NCBI RefSeq assembly: GCF_009184895.1
Contig: NZ_WESE01000003.1
Location: forward strand, 248,001-312,000
Direction of reading: 5' to 3'
Origin: Nostocoides sp. F2B08
Lineage (GTDB): Bacteria > Actinomycetota > Actinomycetes > Actinomycetales > Dermatophilaceae
Length of the DNA: 64,000 nt
Shown here: positions 31,101 to 39,510 of the stretch, in pieces
Layout of the letters: each line of letters begins with the position of its first letter
Numbering within the stretch: the first letter of the stretch is position 1
Notes under the pieces: model-generated
What the model was told of the DNA's origin: nothing
Seen by the model: only the letters and a program-made list of their open reading frames with translations
The model's database searches: none
Made by a program: the position numbers and the translations under genes

Positions 31101-31190
31101 CAGCCGCAGCACGCGCTCGGGGTCGTCGAAGCCGAGCCGCGCGATCGCGGCAGGGAGACTTCCGCCGCGATCCCGGGCCCGATTCGTCAT
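28125..31190 (-). CDS. glnE: Glutamine synthetase adenylyltransferase/deadenylyltransferase
   Basis: 1021 residues with two nucleotidyltransferase halves. The first has MGKTGGRELNYISDVDVIFV (231-250), the second GGGEQSYGSDADVLFVHDP; both keep the metal-binding Asp-x-Asp. In the family the N-terminal half removes and the C-terminal half adds AMP on glutamine synthetase. ATG start 34 bases after the glnA stop on the same strand, so the regulator is probably co-transcribed with a glutamine synthetase, as with M. tuberculosis Rv2221c/Rv2222c. Confidence 0.95.
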   Translation of the reverse strand: MTNRARDRGGSLPAAIARLGFDDPERVLRLLSDPAVADLIHTTERIEDEGLAASLSRTADPDAAALGMVRLMETASADAGLYAAVTSALSSPGQARERVTKVLGASVALADHLVAHPGQWRAVAEAVDLSAHERMDRLVGAVRDAMEERAAAGSEEGDAADPVDVLRIAYREQLLGIAALDVTAEEPTERFERSAEALADLAAAALEAALVIASGELGPAAEQTRLAVIAMGKTGGRELNYISDVDVIFVAEPGVGPDGEPVDEAVSTALAADLAARVMRVCGAHTAAGSLWEVDPALRPEGKAGPLVRTVASHRAYYERWAKTWEFQALLKARPVAGDAEVGQAYIEAMNPFVWQAASRENFVDEVQAMRRRVEQHVPRAEADRQIKLGPGGLRDIEFSVQLLQLVHGRSDEALRSRNTLEALAALSAGGYVGREDAATLADAYRFLRTLEHRIQLHRLRRTHVMPSGAGDLRRLGRALGLRSQPDEQIVARWRARQREVRRLHERIFYRPLLSAVARLSRDEARLTPEAARERLSALGFRDPRGALRHLEALTEGPSRRAALQRQLLPVMLGWFADEADPDAGLLAFRRISDELGSTPWYLRLLRDEGSAAERLAHTLARSRYAGDLLEQAPESVQFLGDPKGLSPRTRDEILTRMRAAAGRRDTAVDAIAAARVIRRSELFRIAVADLTGRIGLGEVGAALTAVTTALIEVALEQVTKDVVARTGGRPLTRMLVVGMGRLGGGEQSYGSDADVLFVHDPVEGGSDGVDAQAAQDQAVEIVKELVKVLGQRGPDPIVEIDTDLRPEGKNGPLVRSLASYAEYYGRWAHVWERHALVRATPVAGDESLAERFVGLIDPLRWPEGGLSAEQLRDIRRLKARMEAERLPRGADRKTHLKLGHGGLSDVEWVVQLTQLRHAHEQPSLRTPSTLEALDAAVAAGLIDDERGTDLRRAWELASRIRNAGVLFRSRGLESLPSDPREADGVARILGMPAGSGEMLTDTYRRYARRARTAHEQLFYD

Positions 31191-31224
31191 CGGTGCATCA
31201 CCCTGGCGTCACGGACCACGGGGT

Positions 31225-32562
31225 TCAGAGGGCGCGCAGGTAGCGCTTGAGCTCGAATGGGGTGATCTCGTGGCGGTAGTCGTCCCACTCCTGCCGCTTG
31301 TTGCGCAGGAAGAAGTCGAAGACGTGCTCACCGAGGGTCTCGGCGACCAGGTCGCTGCCCTCCATGATCGAGATCGCCTCGTGGAGCGAGGCCGGCAACG
31401 GCTTGATGCCCAGGGCGCGGCGCTCACCGGCCGTCAGGCTCCACACGTCGTCCTCGGCCTCCGGCGGCAGGTCGTAGCCCTCCTCGATGCCCTTGAGCCC
31501 CGCCGCGAGGACGACGGCGAAGGCGAGGTAGGGGTTGCAGGCCGAGTCGAGGCTGCGTATCTCCACCCGGCTGCTCTGTCCCTTGCTCGGCTTGTACATC
31601 GGCACCCGAACCAACGCGGAGCGGTTGTTGTGGCCCCACGTCAGATGGGCCGGGGCCTCACCTCCGCCCCAGAGCCGTTTGTACGAGTTGACCCACTGGT
31701 TCGTCACCGCCGTGATCTCGGCGCCATGCGTGAGCAGGCCCGCGATGAACTGCCGACCCACCTTCGAGAGCTGGTAGGGCGCGCCCGCCTCGTAGAACGC
31801 GTTCGAGTCGCCCTCGAACAAGGACAGATGGGTGTGCATGCCGGAGCCGGGGTGGTCGGCGAAGGGCTTCGGCATGAACGAGGCGAAGACGCCCTGCTCG
31901 AGCGCCACCTCCTTGACGACGGTGCGGAACGTCATGATGTTGTCCGCGGTCGTCAGGGCGTCGGCATAGCGCAGGTCGATCTCGTTCTGGCCGGGCGCAC
32001 CCTCGTGGTGGCTGAACTCCACGGAGATGCCCATCGACTCGAGCATCGTGATCGCGGCGCGGCGGAAATCGTGGCCCGTGCCGCGCGGCACGTGGTCGAA
32101 GTACCCCGCGTGGTCGACCGGGACCGGGGTGCGGCCGGCCTTCGTGCCCCGCTCGAAGAGGAAGAACTCGATCTCGGGGTGGGTGTAGAAGGTGAAGCCC
32201 TGGTCGGAGGCCTTCGTCAGCGCCCGCTGCAGCACGTTGCGGGGGTCGGCGTAGCTCGGCGTGCCGTCGGGCAGCAGGATGTCGCAGAGCATCCGCGCCG
32301 TTCCCGGCGCCTCACCCCTCCAGGGGAGAATCTGGAAGGTCGACGGGTCTGGCCGGGCCAGCATGTCCGCCTCGTACACCCGCGCGAACCCCTCGATGAC
32401 CGAGCCGTCGAAGCCGATCCCCTCGGCGAAGGCGCCCTCGAGCTCGGCCGGGGCGATCGCGACAGACTTCAGCGTGCCGAGCACGTCGGTGAACCACAGC
32501 CGGACGAACCGGATGTCGCGTTCCTCGATGGTGCGAAGGACGAACTCCTGCTGACGATCCAT
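31225..32562 (-). CDS. glnA2: Type I glutamine synthetase (GlnA2-like)
   Basis: 445 residues; makes glutamine from glutamate, ammonia and ATP. GFDGSVIEGFAR and HPEIEFFLF are in the N-terminal and active-site regions, GSGMHTHLS and HLTWGHNNRSALVRVP bind glutamate and ATP. It lacks the 25-residue insertion of the beta class, and the Arg in EGFARVYEAD matches the feedback-inhibition residue of GSI-alpha enzymes. A Tyr sits in EEGYDLPPE where class-beta enzymes are adenylylated; whether GlnE modifies it is open. ATG with a weak CAGGAT element six bases upstream. Confidence 0.93.
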   Translation of the reverse strand: MDRQQEFVLRTIEERDIRFVRLWFTDVLGTLKSVAIAPAELEGAFAEGIGFDGSVIEGFARVYEADMLARPDPSTFQILPWRGEAPGTARMLCDILLPDGTPSYADPRNVLQRALTKASDQGFTFYTHPEIEFFLFERGTKAGRTPVPVDHAGYFDHVPRGTGHDFRRAAITMLESMGISVEFSHHEGAPGQNEIDLRYADALTTADNIMTFRTVVKEVALEQGVFASFMPKPFADHPGSGMHTHLSLFEGDSNAFYEAGAPYQLSKVGRQFIAGLLTHGAEITAVTNQWVNSYKRLWGGGEAPAHLTWGHNNRSALVRVPMYKPSKGQSSRVEIRSLDSACNPYLAFAVVLAAGLKGIEEGYDLPPEAEDDVWSLTAGERRALGIKPLPASLHEAISIMEGSDLVAETLGEHVFDFFLRNKRQEWDDYRHEITPFELKRYLRAL

Positions 32563-32589
32563 GTCCAGATCCTGTCAAAGTCGCAGCGG

Positions 32590-34575
32590 CTACGGGTGGG
32601 AGGTCCGCACCCCGGTCCCGATCCCGGTCGAGCGCCGCAGCCCGACCGCGAGCGGGATGAGGTCGCGCTGCCCTCCGCTGTGCGTGACGACCACGCCCGC
32701 GGGGTCCTCGGCGTCGGTGACGGTGACCTGGGTGGCGTGGGCCCGCAACGCCGCGACGACGCGCTCGCGGGTCTGCGGCAGCTCGGTCCACTCCCCCCGC
32801 CAGCGCACCCCCCGGCGCGTGGGCAGCACCTCGACGAGAGGCACGCCGGCGAGCACGGCGGCCAACGCTCCGACGTGGTGGAGGTGGACGTGGTCGGGGT
32901 GTCCGTAGCCTCCCGTCGAGTCGTAGGTGACCAGGTGTGTCAGCCCCGCCGCCCGCACCCATTCGGCGACGCGCTCGGCGACCTCCTCGACCGGCGCGCT
33001 CGTCAGGGCGCGCTCTCCCAGGTCGTCGGCCGGGCCGGCCACGGTCTCGGTGATCCACTGCATCCCCGAGTCCTCGTAGTCGAGCAGCTCCGGCGGCTGC
33101 GCACCGAGGGCCGCCAGCGCTGCCGCGAGCTCGTCCATCCGGTGCTCGTGCAGCTCCTCGGTGCCCTCGAGGTGGCTCAGCGGACCGGCCACGACCTCGC
33201 CCCGCTCACCGCGGGTGGCGGTCAGGACGTGCACCCGCACCCCGTAGTCGACGAGGTCGGCGATGAGGGAGCCGGTCGCGAGCGACTCGTCGTCCGGGTG
33301 GGCGTGCAGCAGGCCGACCGCCGGGGCCGAGCGAAGGGCCGGGAGGATGTCGCGCCGCGCGGTGGCGGACACTGCGTCCGCGGCGGCCTCCGCGAGGCGG
33401 CGGTACAGGCCGACGAGGTGGTCGGCGTGCTCCTCCCAGGAGAACCCCAGGGCATGGGTGCGGCCGTTGCGGCCCAGGCGCCGCGCATACCCCTCGTCGT
33501 GGAGGACCCGGGTCATCGCCGCCGCCCAGAGGCTCGGCTCACGTTCGGGGATGAGGACGCCGGAGCAGCCGTGCACGACGGCCTCGGTCAGCCCGCCGGC
33601 GGCCGATGCGATGACCGGCACCGAGCTCGCACTCGCCTCGAGGGCGATCAGACCGTAGGTCTCGGAGTGGGACGGGACGAGGACGATCCGGGAGGCGCGG
33701 AGCATCCGGGCCAGCTCGTCCGGTGCCTTCGGTCCGACGAAGTCGACCTCGTCGGCGAGGTCGTGCTCGGCGACGATGCGGTCGAGCTCGTGCCGGTAGT
33801 CGGCGAAGTCCTCGGAGGTGTCGCCGGCGATGACGAGCCGAGGCCGCAGGGGCGGGTCGAGCAGGGCGTATGCGGCGAGCGCCAGGTCTGCGCCCTTCAG
33901 TGGTTGCAGCCGGGCTGCGAACAGGAGGTACGGCTCCTCCCGCCAGGGCTCCTCGCCGGCGAGCAGGGGGCGGAACATCTGTGGGTCGACACCCGGGGAG
34001 ACGATGCGGATCCGGCTGGGGTCGCCGCCGCAGCGGTCGATGACGGTGCGCGCCTCCGCGTGGCTCACCGCGATGACGAGGTCGCTCTCCTGGGCGGCGA
34101 ACCGCTCCCCCGGGACCCGGCGCGGCGACTCGGGCGGCTCACCCTCGCCGAGGGGGCTGTCCGGCAGGGCGGCGACGGAATGGAAGCTCTGGACGTGCGG
34201 CACGCCCCACTCCCGTGCGCAGGGGATGGCGGCGACGCCGGACATCCAGTGGTGGGAGTGGACGACGTCCGGCGCATCGAGGCGCCGGAGGTGGCTCGAG
34301 AACTCCTCGAGATGGTCGTCGATCCGGCTCTTGGCCAAGGGAGTCGGCGGTCCGCCGGGCAGGTGGCGCAACGTGACGCCCGGGGCGACCTCAACGACGT
34401 CGGGCACGTCGGGGTCAGCGCGCCGCGTGACCATCTCGACGGTGTGACCGAGCGAGGCCAGTGCGTGGGCCTGATGTCGCTCGACGACGTTCATCCCACC
34501 GGCGTCACCGGCTCCGGGGATCGCGATCGGCGAGGTGTGCATCGAGACGAAGCGGATCGACAACGGCCCAGTCAC
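32590..34575 (-). CDS. Fused MshA-like glycosyltransferase and MshB-like deacetylase
   Basis: About 661 residues (numbers here count from a TTG three codons upstream). Residues 10-400 are a GT-B glycosyltransferase close to Msh[21 protein letters not shown] with Arg225 and Lys230, and ETYGLIALE giving the Glu308-x7-Glu316 pair. Residues 420-664 are a PIG-L/MshB zinc deacetylase: HAHPDDES (His429, Asp432) and [10 protein letters not shown] (His565). In mycothiol synthesis these are two separate enzymes, so the fusion suggests a GlcNAc-inositol-like product made and deacetylated by one protein. Substrate not proven. GTG chosen because TAGGTT lies seven bases before it. Confidence 0.85.
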   Translation of the reverse strand: MTGPLSIRFVSMHTSPIAIPGAGDAGGMNVVERHQAHALASLGHTVEMVTRRADPDVPDVVEVAPGVTLRHLPGGPPTPLAKSRIDDHLEEFSSHLRRLDAPDVVHSHHWMSGVAAIPCAREWGVPHVQSFHSVAALPDSPLGEGEPPESPRRVPGERFAAQESDLVIAVSHAEARTVIDRCGGDPSRIRIVSPGVDPQMFRPLLAGEEPWREEPYLLFAARLQPLKGADLALAAYALLDPPLRPRLVIAGDTSEDFADYRHELDRIVAEHDLADEVDFVGPKAPDELARMLRASRIVLVPSHSETYGLIALEASASSVPVIASAAGGLTEAVVHGCSGVLIPEREPSLWAAAMTRVLHDEGYARRLGRNGRTHALGFSWEEHADHLVGLYRRLAEAAADAVSATARRDILPALRSAPAVGLLHAHPDDESLATGSLIADLVDYGVRVHVLTATRGERGEVVAGPLSHLEGTEELHEHRMDELAAALAALGAQPPELLDYEDSGMQWITETVAGPADDLGERALTSAPVEEVAERVAEWVRAAGLTHLVTYDSTGGYGHPDHVHLHHVGALAAVLAGVPLVEVLPTRRGVRWRGEWTELPQTRERVVAALRAHATQVTVTDAEDPAGVVVTHSGGQRDLIPLAVGLRRSTGIGTGVRTSHP

Positions 34576-34582
34576 GCAGGTC

Positions 34583-34588
34583 AACCTA
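34583..34588 (-). promoter_or_regulatory. -10 of the GT/deacetylase gene
   Basis: TAGGTT seven bases before the GTG at 34575, back to back with the panB promoter. Confidence 0.5.
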
Positions 34589-34602
34589 CCCCGTCACCGC
34601 CC

Positions 34603-34608
34603 TAGGAT
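34603..34608 (+). promoter_or_regulatory. -10 of panB
   Basis: TAGGAT seven bases before the panB ATG; only 14 bases separate it from the divergent -10. Confidence 0.55.
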
Positions 34609-34615
34609 CGTCACC

Positions 34616-35464
34616 ATGAGCGAGTCCCCCGCACCGTACGGCACCGGCGTGCAGGCCGCCCCCCAGCGGCGCATCCGTATCCCTCATCTGCAGAAGATGA
34701 AGGAGGATGGCGAGAAGTGGGCGATGCTCACCGCCTACGACATGTACACGGCGGAGATCTTCGACGAAGCGCGCATCCCGGTGCTCCTCGTCGGCGACTC
34801 CGCGGGCAACAACGTCTACGGGTTCGAGACGACCGTGCCGGTCACGGTCGACCACCTCGTCCCGCTGTGCCGTGCGGTCACCCTGGCGGCCAAGCACGCC
34901 ATGGTCGTCGCCGACCTGCCGTTCGGGTCCTACCAGGCCAGCCCTCAGCAGGCGCTGACGACCGCGACCCGCTTCATGAAGGAGGGCATGGCGCACGCCG
35001 TCAAGCTCGAGGGCGGGAAGGCGATGGTGCCCGAGGTCGAGCTGCTCGTGCGGGCCGGCATCCCCGTCATGGGGCACATCGGCTTCACCCCCCAGAGTGA
35101 GCACGTCCTCGGCGGCTACAAGGTGCAGGGCCGTGGAGCCGGCGCGGCCAAGCTCATGGAGGACGCGCTCGCGCTCCAGGAGGCGGGGTGCTTCGCCGTC
35201 GTCATGGAGATGGTACCGGCGCCCGTCGCCGCCGAGGTCACCGCGGCGTTGCGGATCCCGACGGTCGGCATCGGCGCCGGCCCGCACTGCGACGCGCAGG
35301 TGCTCGTGTGGCAGGACATGGCGGGGCTTCGCGGCGGGCGCGCCCCGCGGTTCGTCAAGAAGTACGCCGACCTGCGCGGCGAGCTCGCCCGCGCGGCGAC
35401 GGAGTACGCCGCCGAGGTCCGCGACGGCTCCTTCCCCGCCACCGAGCACTCGTTCGAGGAGTGA
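34616..35464 (+). CDS. panB: 3-methyl-2-oxobutanoate hydroxymethyltransferase
   Basis: First committed step of pantothenate synthesis, using methylene-tetrahydrofolate. 282 residues: [27 protein letters not shown] with the metal-binding Asp, VKLEGG, and [20 protein letters not shown] at 34616 sits seven bases behind a TAGGAT -10. The open frame 27 codons further upstream crosses the divergent promoter and is not coding. M. tuberculosis has panB in the same neighbourhood. Confidence 0.95.
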   Translation: MSESPAPYGTGVQAAPQRRIRIPHLQKMKEDGEKWAMLTAYDMYTAEIFDEARIPVLLVGDSAGNNVYGFETTVPVTVDHLVPLCRAVTLAAKHAMVVADLPFGSYQASPQQALTTATRFMKEGMAHAVKLEGGKAMVPEVELLVRAGIPVMGHIGFTPQSEHVLGGYKVQGRGAGAAKLMEDALALQEAGCFAVVMEMVPAPVAAEVTAALRIPTVGIGAGPHCDAQVLVWQDMAGLRGGRAPRFVKKYADLRGELARAATEYAAEVRDGSFPATEHSFEE

Positions 35465-35471
35465 GCCGCGC

Positions 35472-36152
35472 GTGACCGCCTCCGGTGACCAGCGCACACC
35501 CCCTCCGACGCGCTGGTCCGAGGTGAGCAAGGGTGTGGAGGCGGCCGCCGCATACCGTCGGCGCTTCAGTGAGCTGGAGGAGGCCGGCGCCGACCTGCAC
35601 GGGGAGGCCCGCTTCGTCGCCTCGGTCGTTCCGCCGCCGGCGAGAGTGCTCGACGCGGGCTGCGGCTTCGGACGGCTCACCCGGGTGTTGACGCGGATGG
35701 GCTACGACGCGGTCGGCGTGGATGCGGACAAGCACCTCATCGACATCGCCCGCCGTGAGGACCCCGGCACGGAGTACGTCAACGCCGACCTCACCGAGAT
35801 GGACCTGTCGCAGGAGAACCTCTCGCCGTGGGGCACGTCGACCTGGGCGGGCACGCGCGGGTTCCGCGTGGCCGTGCTCGCCGGCAACGTCGTGCCCTTC
35901 CTCGCCGAGGGCACCCTCGACACCGTCGTGCGCCAGATCGCGGCGCATCTCGTGCCGGGGGCATTCATGATCGCGGGCTTCGGTCTGACCCGGGCCGACC
36001 TGCCCGACACGGCCCACGTCGTGCCGATCACGGAGTACGACCGGGCGCTGCGGGGTGCCGGCTTCTCGCTGCAGCAACGGTGGGGGTCCTGGGAGCGGGC
36101 GCGCTGGAGCCTCGCGTGCGACTACGCCGTGAGCGTCCACCGCAAGGGGTGA
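35472..36152 (+). CDS. Class I SAM-dependent methyltransferase
   Basis: 226 residues with a Rossmann methyltransferase core: ARVLDAGCGFGRLTRVL (motif I), DAVGVDADKHLIDIA (motif II acidic residue) and VNADLTEMDL. Substrate unknown. GTG start with GAGGAG overlapping the panB stop region ten bases upstream, so it is co-transcribed with panB. The end of the gene abuts the 62-bp repeat array. Confidence 0.85.
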   Translation: MTASGDQRTPPPTRWSEVSKGVEAAAAYRRRFSELEEAGADLHGEARFVASVVPPPARVLDAGCGFGRLTRVLTRMGYDAVGVDADKHLIDIARREDPGTEYVNADLTEMDLSQENLSPWGTSTWAGTRGFRVAVLAGNVVPFLAEGTLDTVVRQIAAHLVPGAFMIAGFGLTRADLPDTAHVVPITEYDRALRGAGFSLQQRWGSWERARWSLACDYAVSVHRKG

Positions 36153-36174
36153 TCCGATCGGCTGTCGGCATTGC

Positions 36175-36500
36175 CGGCATGCCCACCGCGCGACTTGCCA
36201 CGCCCTGACATGCCACCACCCCCCGCGGCAGTCCCCGGCATGCCCACCGCGCGACATGCCACGCCCCTGACATGCCACCACTCCTCGCAGCAGTCCCCGG
36301 CCTGCCCACCGCGCGACATGCCACGCCCCTGACATGCCACCACCCCTCGCAGCAGTCCCCGGCCTGCCCACCGCGCGACTTGCCACGCCCCTGACATGCC
36401 ACCACCCCCCGCGGCAGTCCCCGGCCTGCCCACCGCGCGACAAGCCACGCCCCTGACATGCCCAACCCTCGCGGGCAGTCCCCGGCCTGCCCACCGCGCC
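36175..36500. repeat. 62-bp tandem repeat array, five copies plus a partial
   Basis: The motif GCCCACCGCGCGA begins at 36181, 36242, 36304, 36366, 36428 and 36489, a period of 61-62 bases. Each unit contains GACATGCCAC (or GACTTGCCAC) followed 9-10 bases later by a second GACATGCCAC and ends GCAGTCCCCGGC. Whole units are conserved, so this is a minisatellite, not CRISPR, and 62 is not a multiple of three, so not a protein repeat. It fills the 353-base gap between two convergent stop codons; nothing else is seen there. Confidence 0.9.
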
Positions 36501-36505
36501 GCTTC

Positions 36506-37846
36506 TCAGGCCAGAGCGCCGGTGACGATGTCGGACAGCTCCCCTTCTCGTCGCTCCTTCAGGGAGTAGCGCGCCCGCACCACGGGCTTGTCCGGCGTCA
36601 TGACCCGGGTGATGTCGATCGGCGTTCCCGACACCACGATGTCGCACGGAACCGCGGCGATCGTGGCGGCGAGGTCACGCACCTGCTCGGGTCCGTACCC
36701 CATCGCGGGCAGGACTCCGCGGGCGTTCGGGTATGCGCGGTACACCTCCGCGATCGAGCCCACCGCATAGGGGGCCGGGTCGACGATCTCGGCGGCACCC
36801 GCGGCTCGAGCACCGACGACCCCGGCGCCGAACGACATCGACCCATGGGTGAGGGTCGGGCCGTCCTCGACGACGACGACGCGCCGGCCGCTCACCGACG
36901 TGGGGTCGTCCAGGGTGACCGGCGACTCGGCGAGCACGATCCGGGCACGAGGGTTGAGCCGACGCACCGACTCCTCAACCGCCGCGACGGCTGCGGGGTC
37001 GGCGGAGTCGCACTTGGCGACGACGACCACATCGGCCATGCGGACGTTGGCCTCGCCGGGATGATAAGTCGCCTCGTTCCCGGGCCGGAGCGGGTCGACG
37101 AGGGTGATGTGGAGGTCGGTCTCGTAGAAGGGCAGGTCGTTGTTCCCGCCGTCCCACAGGATGACGTCGGCCTCCTGCTCGGCGGCACGCAGGATCCGCT
37201 CGTAGTCCACGCCTGAGTAGATGACCAGGCCGTCGGCGATGTGCGGTTCGTACTCCTCGCGCTCCTCGATGGTGCATTCGTAGCGGTCGAGGTCGGCGGC
37301 ATCGGCGAAGCGCTGGCACGCCTGGGCGGCGAGGTCTCCGTAGGGCATGGGGTGGCGGACCGAGACGACGCGGTGGCCGAGATCGGTCAACAGCCGAGCC
37401 AGGAACCGGGATGTCTGCGACTTCCCCACGCCCGTGCGGACCGCCGTCACGGCGACGACCGGACGGGTGCTGCGCAGCATCGTGCTCCGACCGCTCGGCA
37501 GCCAGAAGTCGGCGCCGGCCGCGATGCACCTCGAGCCCACGTGCATGACGTGCTCGTGACGGACGTCGGAGTAGGAGAAGACGGCGACGTCGGCACGCTC
37601 GTCCACGAGGAGGCTGTCGAGCTCGGACTCGGCGACGATGGGGATGCCGTCCGGGTAATGCTCGCCGGCAAGCTCGGGTGGGTACAACCGGCCCTCGATG
37701 TCGGGGATCTGGGTCGCGGTGAAGGCGACCACCCGGTAGGCAGGGTCGGCACGGAAGAGGACGTTGAAGTTGTGGAAGTCCCGGCCCGCGGCCCCGAGGA
37801 TGACGACGCGACGGGGTGTCCCGGACAGAGGAGCGTGAGGGGTCAT
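36506..37846 (-). CDS. Cyclic 2,3-diphosphoglycerate synthetase-like P-loop protein
   Basis: 446 residues. N-terminal RVVILGAAGRDFHNFN is a nucleotide-binding strand-loop, AVRTGVGKSQTSRFL is a P-loop near residue 145, and VILWDGGNNDLPF and VVVVAKCDSADP look like further NTPase motifs. The layout matches proteins annotated as cyclic 2,3-diphosphoglycerate synthetase in archaea. Bacterial members are widespread and their real reaction is unclear. AGGAGG six bases before the ATG is one of the best Shine-Dalgarno sites here, so this gene, unlike many neighbours, has a leader. Confidence 0.8.
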   Translation of the reverse strand: MTPHAPLSGTPRRVVILGAAGRDFHNFNVLFRADPAYRVVAFTATQIPDIEGRLYPPELAGEHYPDGIPIVAESELDSLLVDERADVAVFSYSDVRHEHVMHVGSRCIAAGADFWLPSGRSTMLRSTRPVVAVTAVRTGVGKSQTSRFLARLLTDLGHRVVSVRHPMPYGDLAAQACQRFADAADLDRYECTIEEREEYEPHIADGLVIYSGVDYERILRAAEQEADVILWDGGNNDLPFYETDLHITLVDPLRPGNEATYHPGEANVRMADVVVVAKCDSADPAAVAAVEESVRRLNPRARIVLAESPVTLDDPTSVSGRRVVVVEDGPTLTHGSMSFGAGVVGARAAGAAEIVDPAPYAVGSIAEVYRAYPNARGVLPAMGYGPEQVRDLAATIAAVPCDIVVSGTPIDITRVMTPDKPVVRARYSLKERREGELSDIVTGALA

Positions 37847-37975
37847 GCCGGACCTCCTGGCTGAGGTCGACCGCCGGAACCGACACACCCCGCGTTTTGG
37901 GTAGTCCTGGCTGCGGGACCCGCCGTCTCCGATGCTATCGGGACGGCTCAGGTCAGGCTGTGCCGGCGCTCACAG

Positions 37976-38161
37976 TCAGTCCTCACCCCACTCCTCCCAC
38001 TCGCGGTCCTCCTCGTCCCACCTCTCGGTGTTGGCCCTGGCCGTCGCCAGAGCTGCCGCCGCGTCCTCCCGAGTGTCGTAGGGGCCCATGACATCGTCGT
38101 TCTGGCTGCGGTTCTCGTCGGTCTCGACCTCACCGGTGCGGATGTTGTACCAGTACTGCAC
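37976..38161 (-). CDS. Small conserved acidic protein, SPOR-like
   Basis: 61 residues: [20 protein letters not shown], then [20 protein letters not shown] and an acidic, Trp-rich tail. Resembles short actinobacterial proteins with a SPOR-like segment found beside map. GTG start with GAGGAGG six bases upstream. Role unknown. It is divergent from map with 84 bases between them. Confidence 0.8.
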   Translation of the reverse strand: MQYWYNIRTGEVETDENRSQNDDVMGPYDTREDAAAALATARANTERWDEEDREWEEWGED

Positions 38162-38232
38162 TGCCGGCCTCCTCGCTCGTGGTCATCAGGTGCGGGATCG
38201 CGGCCGTCAGGGGACAACCACACGCACCCGCC

Positions 38233-38238
38233 TAGACT
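38233..38238 (+). promoter_or_regulatory. -10 of map
   Basis: TAGACT seven bases before the map ATG; leaderless geometry. Confidence 0.55.
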
Positions 38239-38245
38239 CCAACCT

Positions 38246-39112
38246 ATGCCAGTCGCCTACGCCTCCGTCGAGCCCGGCACGCTGTCCCCGCGTCGTCCCG
38301 TCCCGGGCAGTATCGCCGCCCCCGAGTACGTCGACCGGCCCGCCCCACGACCCCATACCGGTCCCGAGGTCAAGGACGCCGAGACCATCGAGCGGATGCG
38401 GATCGCCGGTCGGATCGCTGCGGAGGCGCTGCGGGCGGCGGCGGCCGCGATCGCCCCGGGGGTCACCACGGACGAGCTCGACCGCGTCGGTCACGAGTAT
38501 CTCCTCGACCACGGTGCCTACCCGTCCACGCTGGGCTACAAGTCCTTCCCGAAGTCGCTGTGCACCTCGGTCAACGAGGTCATCTGTCACGGGATCCCCG
38601 ACTCACGCGAGCTGCGCGAGGGCGACATCGTCAACATCGACATCACCGCATACATCCACGGGGTGCACGGCGACACCGATGCGACCTACCCGGTGGGTGA
38701 GGTCGACGAGGAGTCCGCCCTGCTCATCGAGCGCACCCGTGAGGCGATGATGCGGGGCATCAAGGCAGTCCGTCCCGGCCGCGAGCTGAACGTCATCGGG
38801 CGGGTCATCGAGAGCTACGCCAAGCGCTTCGGCTACGGCGTGGTGCGGGACTTCACGGGTCACGGCATCGGCGCGAGCTTCCACTCCGGCCTGATCATCC
38901 CGCACTACGACGCGGCACCGGGCTACGACACCGTCATCGAGCCGGGCATGACGTTCACCATCGAGCCGATGCTCAACCTCGGCACCCACGAGTGGGAGAT
39001 GTGGGACGACGGCTGGACCGTGGTGACCAAGGATCGACGTCGGTCTGCACAGTTCGAGCACACCATCCTCGTCACGGACTCCGGTGCCGAGATCCTCACC
39101 ACCACCGACTGA
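38246..39112 (+). CDS. map: Methionine aminopeptidase, type I
   Basis: Removes the initiator methionine from nascent proteins. 288 residues with all five metal ligands: [10 protein letters not shown] and HGDTDATYP (two Asp), [10 protein letters not shown] (His), FTIEPML (Glu) and FEHTILVT (Glu). An N-terminal extension of about 40 residues carries [19 protein letters not shown], as in actinobacterial MapB-type enzymes with a proline-rich lead. ATG seven bases behind TAGACT. Confidence 0.95.
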   Translation: MPVAYASVEPGTLSPRRPVPGSIAAPEYVDRPAPRPHTGPEVKDAETIERMRIAGRIAAEALRAAAAAIAPGVTTDELDRVGHEYLLDHGAYPSTLGYKSFPKSLCTSVNEVICHGIPDSRELREGDIVNIDITAYIHGVHGDTDATYPVGEVDEESALLIERTREAMMRGIKAVRPGRELNVIGRVIESYAKRFGYGVVRDFTGHGIGASFHSGLIIPHYDAAPGYDTVIEPGMTFTIEPMLNLGTHEWEMWDDGWTVVTKDRRRSAQFEHTILVTDSGAEILTTTD

Positions 39113-39157
39113 CGGCTCGGTCGCCCCGGATCGGTCGCACGTCTCGCGGGGACCTCT

Positions 39158-39173
39158 GGTCGCCGAGGCGACC
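39158..39173 (+). terminator. map terminator
   Basis: GGTCGC-CGAG-GCGACC hairpin followed by TTTCCT, 46 bases after the map stop. Short T-run, plausible intrinsic terminator. Confidence 0.55.
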
Positions 39174-39295
39174 TTTCCTCACTCGCGAGACTTTCCATCC
39201 GCAGAGCGACCGCAATACCGGTCGCCCGACGGCGCTCCACACGGCCGAGCAGCAACGGTCGCGACAGCCCGCCGCTGACGCCGACATCGCCGGAC

Positions 39296-39478
39296 CTAAC
39301 GCGCCCGGGCCACCTTCATCGTCTTCTTCGGGACCGAGCCGGCCAGCACATACCGGCGCTTGTCCTTGGGGTGACGCTCGCCGTAGCCCAGCGTGGTCAG
39401 GCGCGACAGCACCACCGGGCACTTCTTGCACCGGGGCTTGTCCTTGCAGCACTTCTTCTTCGCCGTGACCTTGGGCAC
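39296..39478 (-). CDS. 60-residue Cys-rich basic protein behind an iron box
   Basis: GTG start with TACTGT six bases upstream. The protein begins MPKVTAKKKCCKDKPRCKKC and continues PVVLSRLTTLGYGERHPKDK, very basic with four Cys in a CC-x5-C-x2-C pattern that could bind metal. Small proteins of this type occur across actinobacteria with no assigned role. An IdeR/DtxR-type operator (39492-39510) sits directly behind its -10, which predicts repression by iron. Confidence 0.75.
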   Translation of the reverse strand: MPKVTAKKKCCKDKPRCKKCPVVLSRLTTLGYGERHPKDKRRYVLAGSVPKKTMKVARAR

Positions 39479-39484
39479 GGCACG

Positions 39485-39490
39485 ACAGTA
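39485..39490 (-). promoter_or_regulatory. -10 of the Cys-rich gene
   Basis: TACTGT six bases before the GTG at 39478, next to the iron box. Confidence 0.5.
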
Positions 39491-39491
39491 C

Positions 39492-39510
39492 TTAGGATCG
39501 CCTTACCTCA
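39492..39510 (-). promoter_or_regulatory. IdeR/DtxR-type iron box
   Basis: Minus strand TGAGGTAAGGCGATCCTAA matches TTAGGTWAGSCTWACCTAA at 16 of 19 positions. It lies between the -10 and the expected -35 of the 60-residue gene, the classical repressor position, and overlaps the stop of the MBL gene. Confidence 0.6.

Noticed and set aside
30934-34605. 1223-codon plus-strand open frame over glnE, glnA2 and the GT/deacetylase gene
   Set aside because: Antisense shadow with no recognisable domain.
36175-36500. CRISPR array
   Set aside because: Units are conserved end to end with no variable spacers and no cas genes nearby.
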